Source: Comamonas sp. (GTDB lineage: Bacteria > Pseudomonadota > Gammaproteobacteria > Burkholderiales > Burkholderiaceae_C). Taken from it: a stretch of 64,000 nt of DNA. The first letter of the stretch is position 1. The number at the start of each line of letters is the position of its first letter. The DNA lies in the NCBI GenBank assembly GCA_028690035.1, contig JAQVCA010000004.1:124001-188000 (forward strand), given 5' to 3'. Positions 30,912 through 40,089 of this stretch are shown here, piece after piece. A program made the position numbers and the translations under genes. The notes beneath the pieces were generated by a model. That model worked only from the letters and a program-made list of their open reading frames with translations, made no database searches and had not been told where the DNA came from.

Positions 30912-31529
30912 TCAGTGGCGCTGCCAGCCGTGGTGGCCCCAGTGCCAGTAGTAGGAGGAAGAGGGAGAGGTGGACTGCATCCACTGCTCCCAGTCTTTAC
31001 GGGCTTGCTCACGGGCTTGGTATTGCGCTTGGTCATCACCTTTGGCTTTTTCAGCCATGATCAGCAGTTGGCGAGCTTCAGCGCTGCCTTGGGCTGCAGC
31101 GCGGCTCAGCCAAGTATGCGCCTCAGCGGCGTCTCTGCCCATTTCTTCCAGACCGGCAAGGTACAAGCGTCCAAGTAGCAATTGCGCCGCCAGCAGGTTG
31201 TGTTCCCCTGCCTTGCGCAGCCACTGCAGTGCCTGGTAGCCGTTGTGGGGGACACCATCGCCACGCAACAAGCGCAGGCCCAGATCGTAGGCCGCATGGG
31301 GATTGTCTTCTGCCAGGGCTTCCAGCTGCTGCAGCCGCAGGTCGGCTTGTGCTTCGCGGGCGCTGGGCACCGCCCCAGGCAGTGCGGCACTGCGCGGCTG
31401 GTCGGTGCAACTGTGACCGGTGCAGATACGCACGGTATCTGGGGTGGCGAGTTGTGCTTGTGGTGTCTGTGCCGCGCAGCCTGCCAAAATCAGTGCGCTT
31501 GCCATTCCTGTCCAAAAGAGAGGGTGCAT
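30912..31529 (-). CDS. SEL1/TPR-repeat lipoprotein
   Basis: Lipobox LILAGCAAQ; AAYDLGLRLLRGDGVPHNGYQALQWLRKAGEHN... SEL1-like repeats. Confidence 0.7.
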   Translation of the reverse strand: MHPLFWTGMASALILAGCAAQTPQAQLATPDTVRICTGHSCTDQPRSAALPGAVPSAREAQADLRLQQLEALAEDNPHAAYDLGLRLLRGDGVPHNGYQALQWLRKAGEHNLLAAQLLLGRLYLAGLEEMGRDAAEAHTWLSRAAAQGSAEARQLLIMAEKAKGDDQAQYQAREQARKDWEQWMQSTSPSSSYYWHWGHHGWQRH

Positions 31530-31638
31530 TGAACGGTATTTCCTATGGCCCAAATGGATCGGGATCATAGGTGAAAACTATAGGATGCGACCATCCTTCT
31601 CACTACGGCGCACGTATTTTTTTGCGAAATCATTCAAG

Positions 31639-32526
31639 ATGAAAACCTCTTTTTGGCAGCGCAGATCGCTGTCCCTGGTCTGGCCTTTGCCCGCGCTGGT
31701 GGTTTGGGGTGGCGCTTGGTTGTTGTTTGTCGGTGTGCAGCGCTGGCTGCCCTGGTGGGGCGCTGCCGGTTGGGCGGTGGTGTTCAGTGTCGGTGCCAGT
31801 CTGTGGGGCGCCACCTGGTGGCGCCGGGCGCTGCTGGCGCTGGGCTTTCCGCTGTCGTTTGCCGTGTTGGCCGCCGGCAGCTTGCCCGCCTGGGGCTGGC
31901 TGCTGTTGCTGGGCGGTTTGTTGCTGGTCTATCCCCTGAATGCGTGGCGCGATGCGCCGGTGTTTCCCACCCCGGCGGGGGCCCTGGATGGGTTGGCCCA
32001 GGTGCTGCCATTGCCTGCCGGGGCGCGCGTGCTGGACGCCGGGTGCGGTCTGGGCCATGGCCTATGTGCCTTGCACCAGGCCTGGCCCCAGGTGCAGCTG
32101 CATGGGGTGGAGTGGAGCTGGGTGCTGCGCTGGGTCAGTGCGCTGCGCTGTCCGTGGGCTCGGGTGCGCCAGGGCGATATGTGGGCCGTCGATTGGTCGG
32201 GCTACGACCTGGTGTACCTGTTCCAGCGCCCCGAGAGCATGACGCGCGCTACCGTCAAATCCCTGACCGAGATGGCCGATGGCGCCTGGCTGGTGAGCCT
32301 GAATTTTCCGCTGGCCGATGTCGCACCCACGCACCACCTGACACTGCCCGATGGGCGCCCGCTGTATGCCTACCGCTGTCCGATTGCATCGGTGGACCGT
32401 CACCGTGTAGATGACGACGCCCAGGCTGGGCAGAGGGCCGACCTGACACCGCCAGGCGTGTGGGTGCGGGGCGAGCGCGTCTATCCGCTCCAGCACCGTC
32501 CGGGGGGCCAGCGCCGCGCACACTGA
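31639..32526 (+). CDS. Membrane-anchored class I SAM-dependent methyltransferase
   Basis: N-terminal TM helices then RVLDAGCGLGHGLCAL motif I. Confidence 0.78.
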   Translation: MKTSFWQRRSLSLVWPLPALVVWGGAWLLFVGVQRWLPWWGAAGWAVVFSVGASLWGATWWRRALLALGFPLSFAVLAAGSLPAWGWLLLLGGLLLVYPLNAWRDAPVFPTPAGALDGLAQVLPLPAGARVLDAGCGLGHGLCALHQAWPQVQLHGVEWSWVLRWVSALRCPWARVRQGDMWAVDWSGYDLVYLFQRPESMTRATVKSLTEMADGAWLVSLNFPLADVAPTHHLTLPDGRPLYAYRCPIASVDRHRVDDDAQAGQRADLTPPGVWVRGERVYPLQHRPGGQRRAH

Positions 32527-32542
32527 TCGCGTGCATGCCTCA

Positions 32543-32558
32543 TGTTTCACGTGAAACA
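32543..32558. other. parS: parS site (exact consensus match)
   Basis: TGTTTCACGTGAAACA, 16/16, upstream of the MFS gene. Confidence 0.88.
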
Positions 32559-32617
32559 GAGGGTGGGTCGGAGGGCAGCGCTGCATCAAGCCTGGGCGCG
32601 CGTTCTAATACGTGGCT

Positions 32618-33889
32618 ATGTCTGCTACCTCTTCTTCCTCCCCTGTTTGGCGCCAAGATGCGCGCACCATTGGCCTGGTTGGTCTGGCCCATGGCTCGTC
32701 CCACTTTTTTCATTTGCTGCTACCGCCGCTGTTTCCGTGGCTGATTGCCGAGTTTGGCTACAGCTACGTGCAACTGGGCGCCATGGTGTCGATGTTTTTC
32801 ATCGTGTCCGGCATCGGGCAGATGCTGTCAGGCTTCCTGGTCGATCGGATCGGGGCGCGGCCCGTGCTGTTTGCCGCCCTGGGCTGCTTTGTCGTGGCAG
32901 GCCTGGTGGCAGCCTCGGCACAGAACTACGCCATGCTGCTGGCCGCATCGCTGTTTGCCGGGCTGGGCAATGCGCCGTTTCACCCAGTAGATTTCACGAT
33001 TTTGAACAAGCGCGTGTCGGCGCCCAACATGGGCCACGCTTTCTCGGTGCATGGCATCACGGGCAACCTGGGCTGGGCGGCAGCGCCGGTGTTCATGGCA
33101 GGCATCACCAGCTGGACGGGTTCCTGGCGCTTGGCTTGTTTGTGCGGCGCGGGCTTGGCGGCTCTGGTGTTGCTCACCATGGTCTGGCAGCGCCGCTGGC
33201 TGGACGATCGGGCGCCCGATCTGCAAGCCTTAGGCCCAGACGCTGCCCCTGGCTCGGCACCGCTTCAGGCCACATCCCAGGTTTCGGCTGCCCCGGCCTT
33301 TGCCTTTCTGGCCCTGCCCACCGTATGGCTGTGTTTTGCGTTTTTCTTTCTCAGCACGGTGGGTTTGAGTGCCGTGCAAAGCTTTGCCAGTCCCGCGCTG
33401 CAGGCCTTGTACGGCTTGCCGGTGGCCCAGACGGCAATGGTGGTGACCGGCTTCATGCTGTGTGGCGCGGTGGGTGCGGTGGGCGGTGGTTTTCTGGTGG
33501 CGCGGGTGCAGCGGCTGGAGCGCACGATTGCCGTGTTCTTGCTGCTGGCCGGAGCGCTGCTGGCCCTGGTGGGCACGGGCTGGCTGTCGGGCATGGCGGC
33601 GCTGGTGGTGGCTTCGGTTGCAGGGTTTGGCCATGGCCTGTCGGGCCCGTCGCGCGACATGCTCATCAAGCAGGCCGCCCCTCCCGGGGCCACGGGGCGT
33701 GTGTACGGCACGGTGTACTCGGGGCTGGATCTGGGCTTCAGCATGGCTGCGCCGATGTTTGGTTATCTGATGGATCGCGGCCAGCCCGGTCTGGTGTTCT
33801 TTGGTGCGGGCGCGGCGTTGGCCGCCAGTGTGCTGGCGGCAGGTGCCGTGGGTGCAGGCATCCATCAGCGGCGCCTGCAGCAGTCGTAA
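32618..33889 (+). CDS. MFS transporter
   Basis: 12-TM type protein, GLAHGSSHFFHLLLPPLFPWL, LVDRIGARPVL. Confidence 0.88.
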   Translation: MSATSSSSPVWRQDARTIGLVGLAHGSSHFFHLLLPPLFPWLIAEFGYSYVQLGAMVSMFFIVSGIGQMLSGFLVDRIGARPVLFAALGCFVVAGLVAASAQNYAMLLAASLFAGLGNAPFHPVDFTILNKRVSAPNMGHAFSVHGITGNLGWAAAPVFMAGITSWTGSWRLACLCGAGLAALVLLTMVWQRRWLDDRAPDLQALGPDAAPGSAPLQATSQVSAAPAFAFLALPTVWLCFAFFFLSTVGLSAVQSFASPALQALYGLPVAQTAMVVTGFMLCGAVGAVGGGFLVARVQRLERTIAVFLLLAGALLALVGTGWLSGMAALVVASVAGFGHGLSGPSRDMLIKQAAPPGATGRVYGTVYSGLDLGFSMAAPMFGYLMDRGQPGLVFFGAGAALAASVLAAGAVGAGIHQRRLQQS

Positions 33890-33923
33890 CAATGCACGCC
33901 TGAGCGCGCGGCGCCGCGCGCAC

Positions 33924-33960
33924 AAAAAAGCCGCCTGATGACCAGCATCAGGCGGCTTTT
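33924..33960. terminator. Terminator hairpin after the MFS gene
   Basis: AAAAAAGCCGCCTGATGaccagCATCAGGCGGCTTTT. Confidence 0.88.
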
Positions 33961-33966
33961 GTTATG

Positions 33967-34041
<75 letters not shown>

Positions 34042-34184
34042 GAAGCCAGCGAGTATAGCGGCATTTTTGGCGTATCGGACAATTTGCACCATGGGCTTGT
34101 GTCTGTATCCAACGGTGCATGCACCTGATGACAATAGCGTCTTACGCAATCGGCTGTAATGGCTGCAGGTCAACCCTTGGGAGA

Positions 34185-35420
34185 ATGGCGATGCTCAAAA
34201 CCTCGTTGGACAAATCGAAGATCAAATTCCTGCTGCTCGAAGGCGTGCACGCCTCGGCGGTGCAGACCCTGAAAGCGGCGGGTTACACCAATGTGGAGCT
34301 GCTGCCCCAGGCGCTGGAGGGCGAGGAGCTCAAGCGCAAGATTGCCGATGCGCACTTTGTTGGCATCCGCTCGCGCACCCAGCTCACGCGCGAAGTGTTC
34401 GATGCCGCCAAAAAACTGGTGGCTGTCGGGTGCTTCTGCATTGGCACCAACCAGGTCGATCTGCAGGCGGCGCAGGAAAAAGGCGTGGTGGTGTTCAACG
34501 CGCCGTATTCCAACACGCGCTCGGTGGCCGAGCTGGTGCTGGGCGAGGCCATCTTGCTGCTGCGCGGCGTCCCGCAAAAGAATGCCGTGGCACATCGCGG
34601 CGGCTGGCTCAAGAGCGCCGACAACGCCTTTGAGATCCGTGGCAAGACGCTGGGCATCGTGGGCTATGGCTCGATCGGCACGCAGCTGTCGGTGCTGGCC
34701 GAGGGGCTGGGCATGCACGTGATTTTTCACGACGTGGTCGCCAAGCTGCCTTTGGGCAATGCCCAGCAGGCGGCCTCGCTGGAAGACTTGCTGGCGCGCA
34801 GCGACATCGTCACCCTGCATGTGCCCGAACTGCCCTCCACCCAGTGGATGATGGGCGAAAAAGAATTTGCCGCCATGAAGCCGGGCAGCATCTTCATCAA
34901 CGCCGCGCGCGGTACGGTGGTGGTGATCGATGCGCTGGTGCAGGCGCTGCGCAGCGGCAAGCTGCTGGGCGCGGCCATCGATGTGTTCCCCGTGGAACCC
35001 AAGAGCAACAAGGACGAGTTCATCTCGCCCCTGCGCGGTCTGGACAATGTGATTTTGACGCCGCACGTGGGCGGCTCCACCATGGAGGCCCAGGCCAACA
35101 TTGGCTTGGAAGTGGCCGACAAGCTGGTGCGCTACAGCGACAACGGCACCACCATCTCGGCGGTGAATTTCCCCGAGGTGGCTTTGCCCGAGCACCCGGG
35201 CCAGAACCGCATCCTGCACGTACACCGCAACGTGCCGGGCGTGCTCTCGGCCATCAACCAGGTGTTTGCTGAAAACGGCATCAACGTGGCCGGTCAGTAC
35301 CTGCGCACCAACGAGCAGGTGGGCTATGTGGTGATCGATCTGGCGCCCGGTTCCTCGGCGCTGGCCCTGGAAAAGCTGGCCCAAATCCCCGGCACCCTGC
35401 GCTGCCGCGTGCTGTTCTAA
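34185..35420 (+). CDS. serA: D-3-phosphoglycerate dehydrogenase
   Basis: KIKFLLLEGVHASAVQTLKAAGY; GCFCIGTNQVDL; LGIVGYGSIGTQLSVLAE; C-terminal ACT domain. Confidence 0.95.
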   Translation: MAMLKTSLDKSKIKFLLLEGVHASAVQTLKAAGYTNVELLPQALEGEELKRKIADAHFVGIRSRTQLTREVFDAAKKLVAVGCFCIGTNQVDLQAAQEKGVVVFNAPYSNTRSVAELVLGEAILLLRGVPQKNAVAHRGGWLKSADNAFEIRGKTLGIVGYGSIGTQLSVLAEGLGMHVIFHDVVAKLPLGNAQQAASLEDLLARSDIVTLHVPELPSTQWMMGEKEFAAMKPGSIFINAARGTVVVIDALVQALRSGKLLGAAIDVFPVEPKSNKDEFISPLRGLDNVILTPHVGGSTMEAQANIGLEVADKLVRYSDNGTTISAVNFPEVALPEHPGQNRILHVHRNVPGVLSAINQVFAENGINVAGQYLRTNEQVGYVVIDLAPGSSALALEKLAQIPGTLRCRVLF

Positions 35421-35438
35421 CTGGCATATGGCCCGCTT

Positions 35439-36887
35439 GTGAGCGACGTTCTGCCCTCCAGCCCTGCTGCCAGCACCAGCAGCTTGTCTGCACCTGCGGC
35501 GGGCTTGCCGTCGGGGAATGCTTCTGTATCCGTAGCTGCTGGCGCAGTACCAGCAAGCGTTGCGGGCAGTTTTTCTTCTCAAGCGCAAACCCAAGGGGTG
35601 CCGAGTCAGTCCGCGCCCGCGCCTGCGGTTTTGGTGGCAGGTGCTCCGACTTCCCCTGCCCCGGCGTCGGTACAGACGTCCCAGACCGTGCAGGCGACCC
35701 AGGCCGTCCAGGCCGTGGTGGCTACCAGCGCCACTGCGCCCGCTGCGCAAGTGGCTGTGGCCGCCGCCCAGGCGGCGCTGGCCAGCGCGGTGCATTTGTC
35801 GCCCCAGGCGCAGCAGGCGGTGCGCGTGGAGGCCTTTACCCAGTTGGTGGCGCAGTTGGTGCAACAGGTGGTGCAACAGGCCGGGGGCGGGCAGCTGCCG
35901 GCCAGCGCCTGGCCCGCCCAGGGCGTGGCCCCGGCGCTGCAGGCGCTGCTGTCCAGTCTGGTGCAACAGGCCACCGTGGGGCAGGCCTTGCCCCAGCAGC
36001 TGGTCAGTGTCCAGGCCTGGCCGCAAAGCCTGCTGCAGGCCGTGTTGCAGCAAGCCGGGCAACAGGCCAGGGTCGGGACTGCGGGCGCAGCCATGCTGGC
36101 ATCCGCCAATCCCGCCACGGGCCAGCCCATGCCTGCGGCCACGGCCAGTGCGCCCGCCGCGCGTGCGGCGACGGTGGCCATTCCGGCGCTGCAAAACTGG
36201 CTGGTGCTGCAAGGCAGTATCCAGGCGCAAGATGGTGTGCGCGGCATGAGCCTGACGCTCAAAGTGCCCCAGGCCTGGGCGCAGGCCCAGGCGGCGCTGG
36301 GCTCCGGCGCAGCCAAAGCCGGTGCAGGCGTGGCGGCCAGCGTCTCTGCGGCCCCTGGGGGGCACAGCGCCGTACCTGGTGCCGCAGCGACTGCGCCATC
36401 AGGGCCGATGGGCTTTGGCGCGCTGCTGGGGGGCGTGCAGCTGCCCTTTGCGGGCAGTGTGCAGCAGCTGACCAGCTCGGCCTTTGGCCTGGTCTTGCAG
36501 CCCCAGGCGCTGCCGGGTACGCCGCAGGCCATCCAAGCGCAATTGCAACTGCTGCGCACCAGCGCCATCTTGCAGCTGGAGCTGCAACCCTTACCCGCTC
36601 AGGCGGCGCAGCAGGCGGTGCAAGCCGCCGCAGCCTACACCCCGGCGCAGCTGGTGCCGCAGGAATGGCTGTCGCTGCTGCAAGGCCGGGTGACCGATCC
36701 CTGGGTGCAGATGGCGCAGCTGCAGGCCAGCGGCTACGCGCCGCGCCAGCAGCCCCATGCGGGCGAGCAGGCGGGCTTGTGCGTTATCGAGGGCTGCCAG
36801 TACCTGGGCCGCGCCGTCTGCGCGCAGCCGTTTTGCGCGCAGATGAACTACCTGTGGTCGGTGGCGCGGGCGCAAAGCCGCGCGTAG
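35439..36887 (+). CDS. Ala/Gln/Val-rich low-complexity protein, FliK C-terminal-like (weak)
   Basis: Uninterrupted ORF after serA; composition and LTLKVPQAW/QAQLQLLRTSAILQLELQPL resemble hook-length-control-type proteins; C-terminal GLCVIEGCQYLGRAVCAQPFCAQMNYLW. Confidence 0.45.
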   Translation: MSDVLPSSPAASTSSLSAPAAGLPSGNASVSVAAGAVPASVAGSFSSQAQTQGVPSQSAPAPAVLVAGAPTSPAPASVQTSQTVQATQAVQAVVATSATAPAAQVAVAAAQAALASAVHLSPQAQQAVRVEAFTQLVAQLVQQVVQQAGGGQLPASAWPAQGVAPALQALLSSLVQQATVGQALPQQLVSVQAWPQSLLQAVLQQAGQQARVGTAGAAMLASANPATGQPMPAATASAPAARAATVAIPALQNWLVLQGSIQAQDGVRGMSLTLKVPQAWAQAQAALGSGAAKAGAGVAASVSAAPGGHSAVPGAAATAPSGPMGFGALLGGVQLPFAGSVQQLTSSAFGLVLQPQALPGTPQAIQAQLQLLRTSAILQLELQPLPAQAAQQAVQAAAAYTPAQLVPQEWLSLLQGRVTDPWVQMAQLQASGYAPRQQPHAGEQAGLCVIEGCQYLGRAVCAQPFCAQMNYLWSVARAQSRA

Positions 36888-36914
36888 GCCGGGGAGCAGG
36901 TCAGCGCACGGGGG

Positions 36915-37643
36915 CTATGCCCCATCGCTGGCGATGCGGCCATCGACCAGTTCGATCGTGCGGTCGCATTGCGCCGAGATGCGCGGATCGTGCGTGACCA
37001 TCAGCAGCGCGCAGCCAAATTCGCGGTTGCAGGCGCGAAACAGCGCAAACACCTCGGCGGCCGAGCGGCTGTCCAGATTGCCGGTGGGCTCATCGGCCAG
37101 CAACAGTGCGGGCTGGGTGATCAGTGCACGCGCCACGGCCACGCGCTGCTGCTGCCCGCCAGAGAGCTGCCCGGGGCGGCTGTGCAGCCATTTGCCCAGC
37201 CCCACGCGCTCGAGCAAATCCTGCGCCAGCGCGCGTTGGGCGCTGCTGGGCTGGCCCCCGGCCAGCATGAGGGGCATGAGCACGTTTTCCAGCGCCGTGA
37301 AGGCCCCGAGCAGGTGGTGGAACTGAAAAACAAAACCGATGCTGCGCCCGCGCAGGGCGGTGCGCTGGGCATCGTCCATGCGGCTGGTGGGCTGGCCCAG
37401 CAGGTACAGCTCGCCGCTGCTGGGGGTGTCCAGCAGGCCGATCAGGTTCAGCAGTGTGCTTTTGCCCGAGCCCGAGCTGCCCACCAGCGCCGCAAAGTCC
37501 TGGCGTTGCAGGGTCAGGTCGATGTCGTGCAGCACCTGCACCTCGGTGGGTTGGCCCACGTGGTAGCGTTTGCACAAGCCCTGCAGGCGCAGCACTGCTT
37601 GCGTGCGCGCAGGCCCAGGGGGGATGCTTGGGGATTCATGCAT
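36915..37643 (-). CDS. ABC transporter ATP-binding protein (LolD/MacB-type)
   Basis: VGSSGSGKSTLLNLIGLLDTPSSGEL Walker A, LSGGQQQRVAVARAL, LLADEPTGNLD. Confidence 0.93.
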   Translation of the reverse strand: MHESPSIPPGPARTQAVLRLQGLCKRYHVGQPTEVQVLHDIDLTLQRQDFAALVGSSGSGKSTLLNLIGLLDTPSSGELYLLGQPTSRMDDAQRTALRGRSIGFVFQFHHLLGAFTALENVLMPLMLAGGQPSSAQRALAQDLLERVGLGKWLHSRPGQLSGGQQQRVAVARALITQPALLLADEPTGNLDSRSAAEVFALFRACNREFGCALLMVTHDPRISAQCDRTIELVDGRIASDGA

Positions 37644-38838
37644 GGCGAATGGCCTCCACCGGGTCCAGTTGCGCGGCGCGGCGCGCCGGGATGGCAGCCG
37701 CCACCACGCCGGTCAAGGTGGCCAGGGCCGCAGCCAGCACCGGCAGCCACGGATCGATCGGTACGTAGAACAGGTTCTGCGCAAAGGTGTTGAAAACGGC
37801 CACCAGCCCATAGCTGGCGGCACTGCCCAGCAGCGAGCCCAGCAGGCCCAGTACCGCGCCTTGCAGCAAAAAGATGCGCAGCATCTGCCTGCGCGTGGCC
37901 CCCATGGCGCGCAGGATGCCGATTTCGCGCGTGCGCTGCACCACACTGACGGCCAGCACGCTGGCAATGCCCAGCGCCACGCTCAGGGCCACAAAGAGGC
38001 TGATCATCTGGGTGGACAGGCGCTGCGACTGCAAAGCGTTCATCAGCTGGGTGTTGGTGGCGATCCAGCTTTGCGCCTTCAGCCCGGTCAGGCGCGCGAT
38101 CTGCTCGGCCACGCGCTGCGCGTCAAAAATCTGGTGCAGTTTGACTTCCAGCACGGTGGCAGCGCCCGGCAGATTCAGCAGCGATTGCGTCGGCTGCATG
38201 CCCAGATAGACGTAGCGCGCATCCAGCTCGCGCACGCCCAGGTGAAAGATGCCTGCCACGTTGACCACGCTTTCGCGGCCCTGGCCCGCGTCCAGCCGCA
38301 GCTTGTCGCCCATGCGCAGACCCAGGTCGGCGGCCAGCTGGCTGCCGATGACGGCATCTTGCGCATCCAGGCGAAAACTGCCCGCCACCATGGCATCTTG
38401 CAGATCGACGATGCGCCGGTAGCGCACCGGGTCCACGCCCAGCAGGGCCACCGACATCGATGCCTGCCCGCGTCGTGCAAACGCGGGCCCAGAGATCAGC
38501 GGCGAGACGGCGCTGAGCTGCGGCAAGCCATCGAGCAGATCGCGCACCTGCTGCCAGTTGTTGATGGAGCGCAGGCGCTGCGCGCGTTGGTCCTCCAGCA
38601 CCAGCTGCACATGGCCAGGCGGTGCGGGGGCAATGAGGTTGCGCTCCTGCGGCGGCTCCACCTTGATGTGTGCCTGTGTGCCCAGGGTGCGCTCGATGAT
38701 GTTGCTTTGCAGCCCGGCAATCAGCGCCGACAGAAACACCAGCACCGCCACACCTACGGCGATGCCAATCAAAATCAACGTGCTTTGTGCCTTGCCTTCG
38801 CGCAGAAAGCGCAGCGCAATCGTCCACTCGATCCACAT
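37636..38838 (-). CDS. FtsX/LolC-type ABC permease
   Basis: N-terminal TM then periplasmic MacB-like domain; LAVSVVQRTREIGILRAMGATRRQMLRIFLLQGAVLGLLGSLLG. Confidence 0.9.
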   Translation of the reverse strand: MWIEWTIALRFLREGKAQSTLILIGIAVGVAVLVFLSALIAGLQSNIIERTLGTQAHIKVEPPQERNLIAPAPPGHVQLVLEDQRAQRLRSINNWQQVRDLLDGLPQLSAVSPLISGPAFARRGQASMSVALLGVDPVRYRRIVDLQDAMVAGSFRLDAQDAVIGSQLAADLGLRMGDKLRLDAGQGRESVVNVAGIFHLGVRELDARYVYLGMQPTQSLLNLPGAATVLEVKLHQIFDAQRVAEQIARLTGLKAQSWIATNTQLMNALQSQRLSTQMISLFVALSVALGIASVLAVSVVQRTREIGILRAMGATRRQMLRIFLLQGAVLGLLGSLLGSAASYGLVAVFNTFAQNLFYVPIDPWLPVLAAALATLTGVVAAAIPARRAAQLDPVEAIRHA

Positions 38839-38841
38839 GGC

Positions 38842-40089
38842 TTAGGTGCCCTGAGTGGTGGTGGTCGATGGCGCGGGCTGCGCAGGCAGTCCGGGCTGGG
38901 GGCGGGCCTGCACGCGCACGCGCTGGCCGCTTTGTAGGGTGGCCGGGGCATCGGCCAGCACCCAGTCGCCCGCCTGCAGGCCAGCGGTGACCTCGGTGTG
39001 CGCCATACCGCGCAGGCCCAGTTGCAGCGCGCGGCGTGCGGCACGGCCTTGCTCCACCACCCACACCTGGGGGCGTGCGGGGTCGCTCAGGTCCAGGGCA
39101 TCGTTGGGCACCACCAGCGCCTGCTCGCGCTGGGCGGTGTGCAGGTTGACCGACACCGTCATGTCTTGGCGCAGAAAAGGTGGCACCGGCGCCACCGTCA
39201 GGCGCGCGTCCACCGTGCCGCGCTGGGGATCGATGCTGGGTGCCAGGAAGTCCAGCTGCGCGGCAAACGGCTCGGTCGGGTAGGCATCGGCGATGCAGGT
39301 GGCCTGTTGCCCCAGGGCCAGCACGTGCAGATTCTTTTCGTCCAGCGCCACCAGCACTTCGGTGGCACCGTCGGGGGCCAGCTCAAACAGTACCTGCCCG
39401 GGCTGCACCAGATCGCCCGGCTCGGCATGGCGTGTGAGCACCGTGCCCGCCAGCTCGGCGCGGATGGTGGCCTTGTCCAGCTGCGCCTGCGCTTGGGCCA
39501 GCTGGGCCTGGGCTTGGCGCTCCAGCGCTTGGCCGGGCTGCAGGGCGCGTGCTTGCAGCTGGGCCTGCTCTGCCTGGGTGCGAGCCAAAGATTCGGCCTG
39601 CTGCGCTTGCTCCAGCACTTCGGGGGTGACGGCCTGCTGCGCGGCCAGCACGCGGCGGCGCTCCAGCTCGCGCTGCGCTTGCTGCCATTGGCGCTGGGCC
39701 TGTTGCGCGGCCAGCACGGCCTGGGGCCGGGTGGTGTTGCGCAGCTCCTGCAGCGCGGCGCGGGCTTGCTGCACCTGGGCCTGCAGATCGTCGGCGCGCA
39801 GCACCGCCAGCACATCGCCGGGGCGCACGCGGTCGCCTTCACGCACGCGCCGCTCCAGCACCACGGCGGTGATGGGGCTGCCCACTTGGGTGCGCGAGGG
39901 GGTGGTGATGCGTCCCGTGGCCACCACGGTCTGCACCAGGGGTTGTGCGGCCACCTGGTAGGCATCCAGTCGGGGACCGGCCATTTTTTGTGTGCCGATC
40001 CAGCCAGCCGCGGCCAGCACGAGGGCGGTCGCAGCGCCAATCCAGAGGGAACGAGGCCGCATGGTGGTCAATCCATATGGGTGCCGCAT
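38842..40089 (-). CDS. HlyD/RND-type periplasmic adaptor subunit
   Basis: Long coiled-coil hairpin with lipoyl halves; LAGTVLTRHAEPGDLVQPGQVLFEL. Confidence 0.88.
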   Translation of the reverse strand: MRHPYGLTTMRPRSLWIGAATALVLAAAGWIGTQKMAGPRLDAYQVAAQPLVQTVVATGRITTPSRTQVGSPITAVVLERRVREGDRVRPGDVLAVLRADDLQAQVQQARAALQELRNTTRPQAVLAAQQAQRQWQQAQRELERRRVLAAQQAVTPEVLEQAQQAESLARTQAEQAQLQARALQPGQALERQAQAQLAQAQAQLDKATIRAELAGTVLTRHAEPGDLVQPGQVLFELAPDGATEVLVALDEKNLHVLALGQQATCIADAYPTEPFAAQLDFLAPSIDPQRGTVDARLTVAPVPPFLRQDMTVSVNLHTAQREQALVVPNDALDLSDPARPQVWVVEQGRAARRALQLGLRGMAHTEVTAGLQAGDWVLADAPATLQSGQRVRVQARPQPGLPAQPAPSTTTTQGT

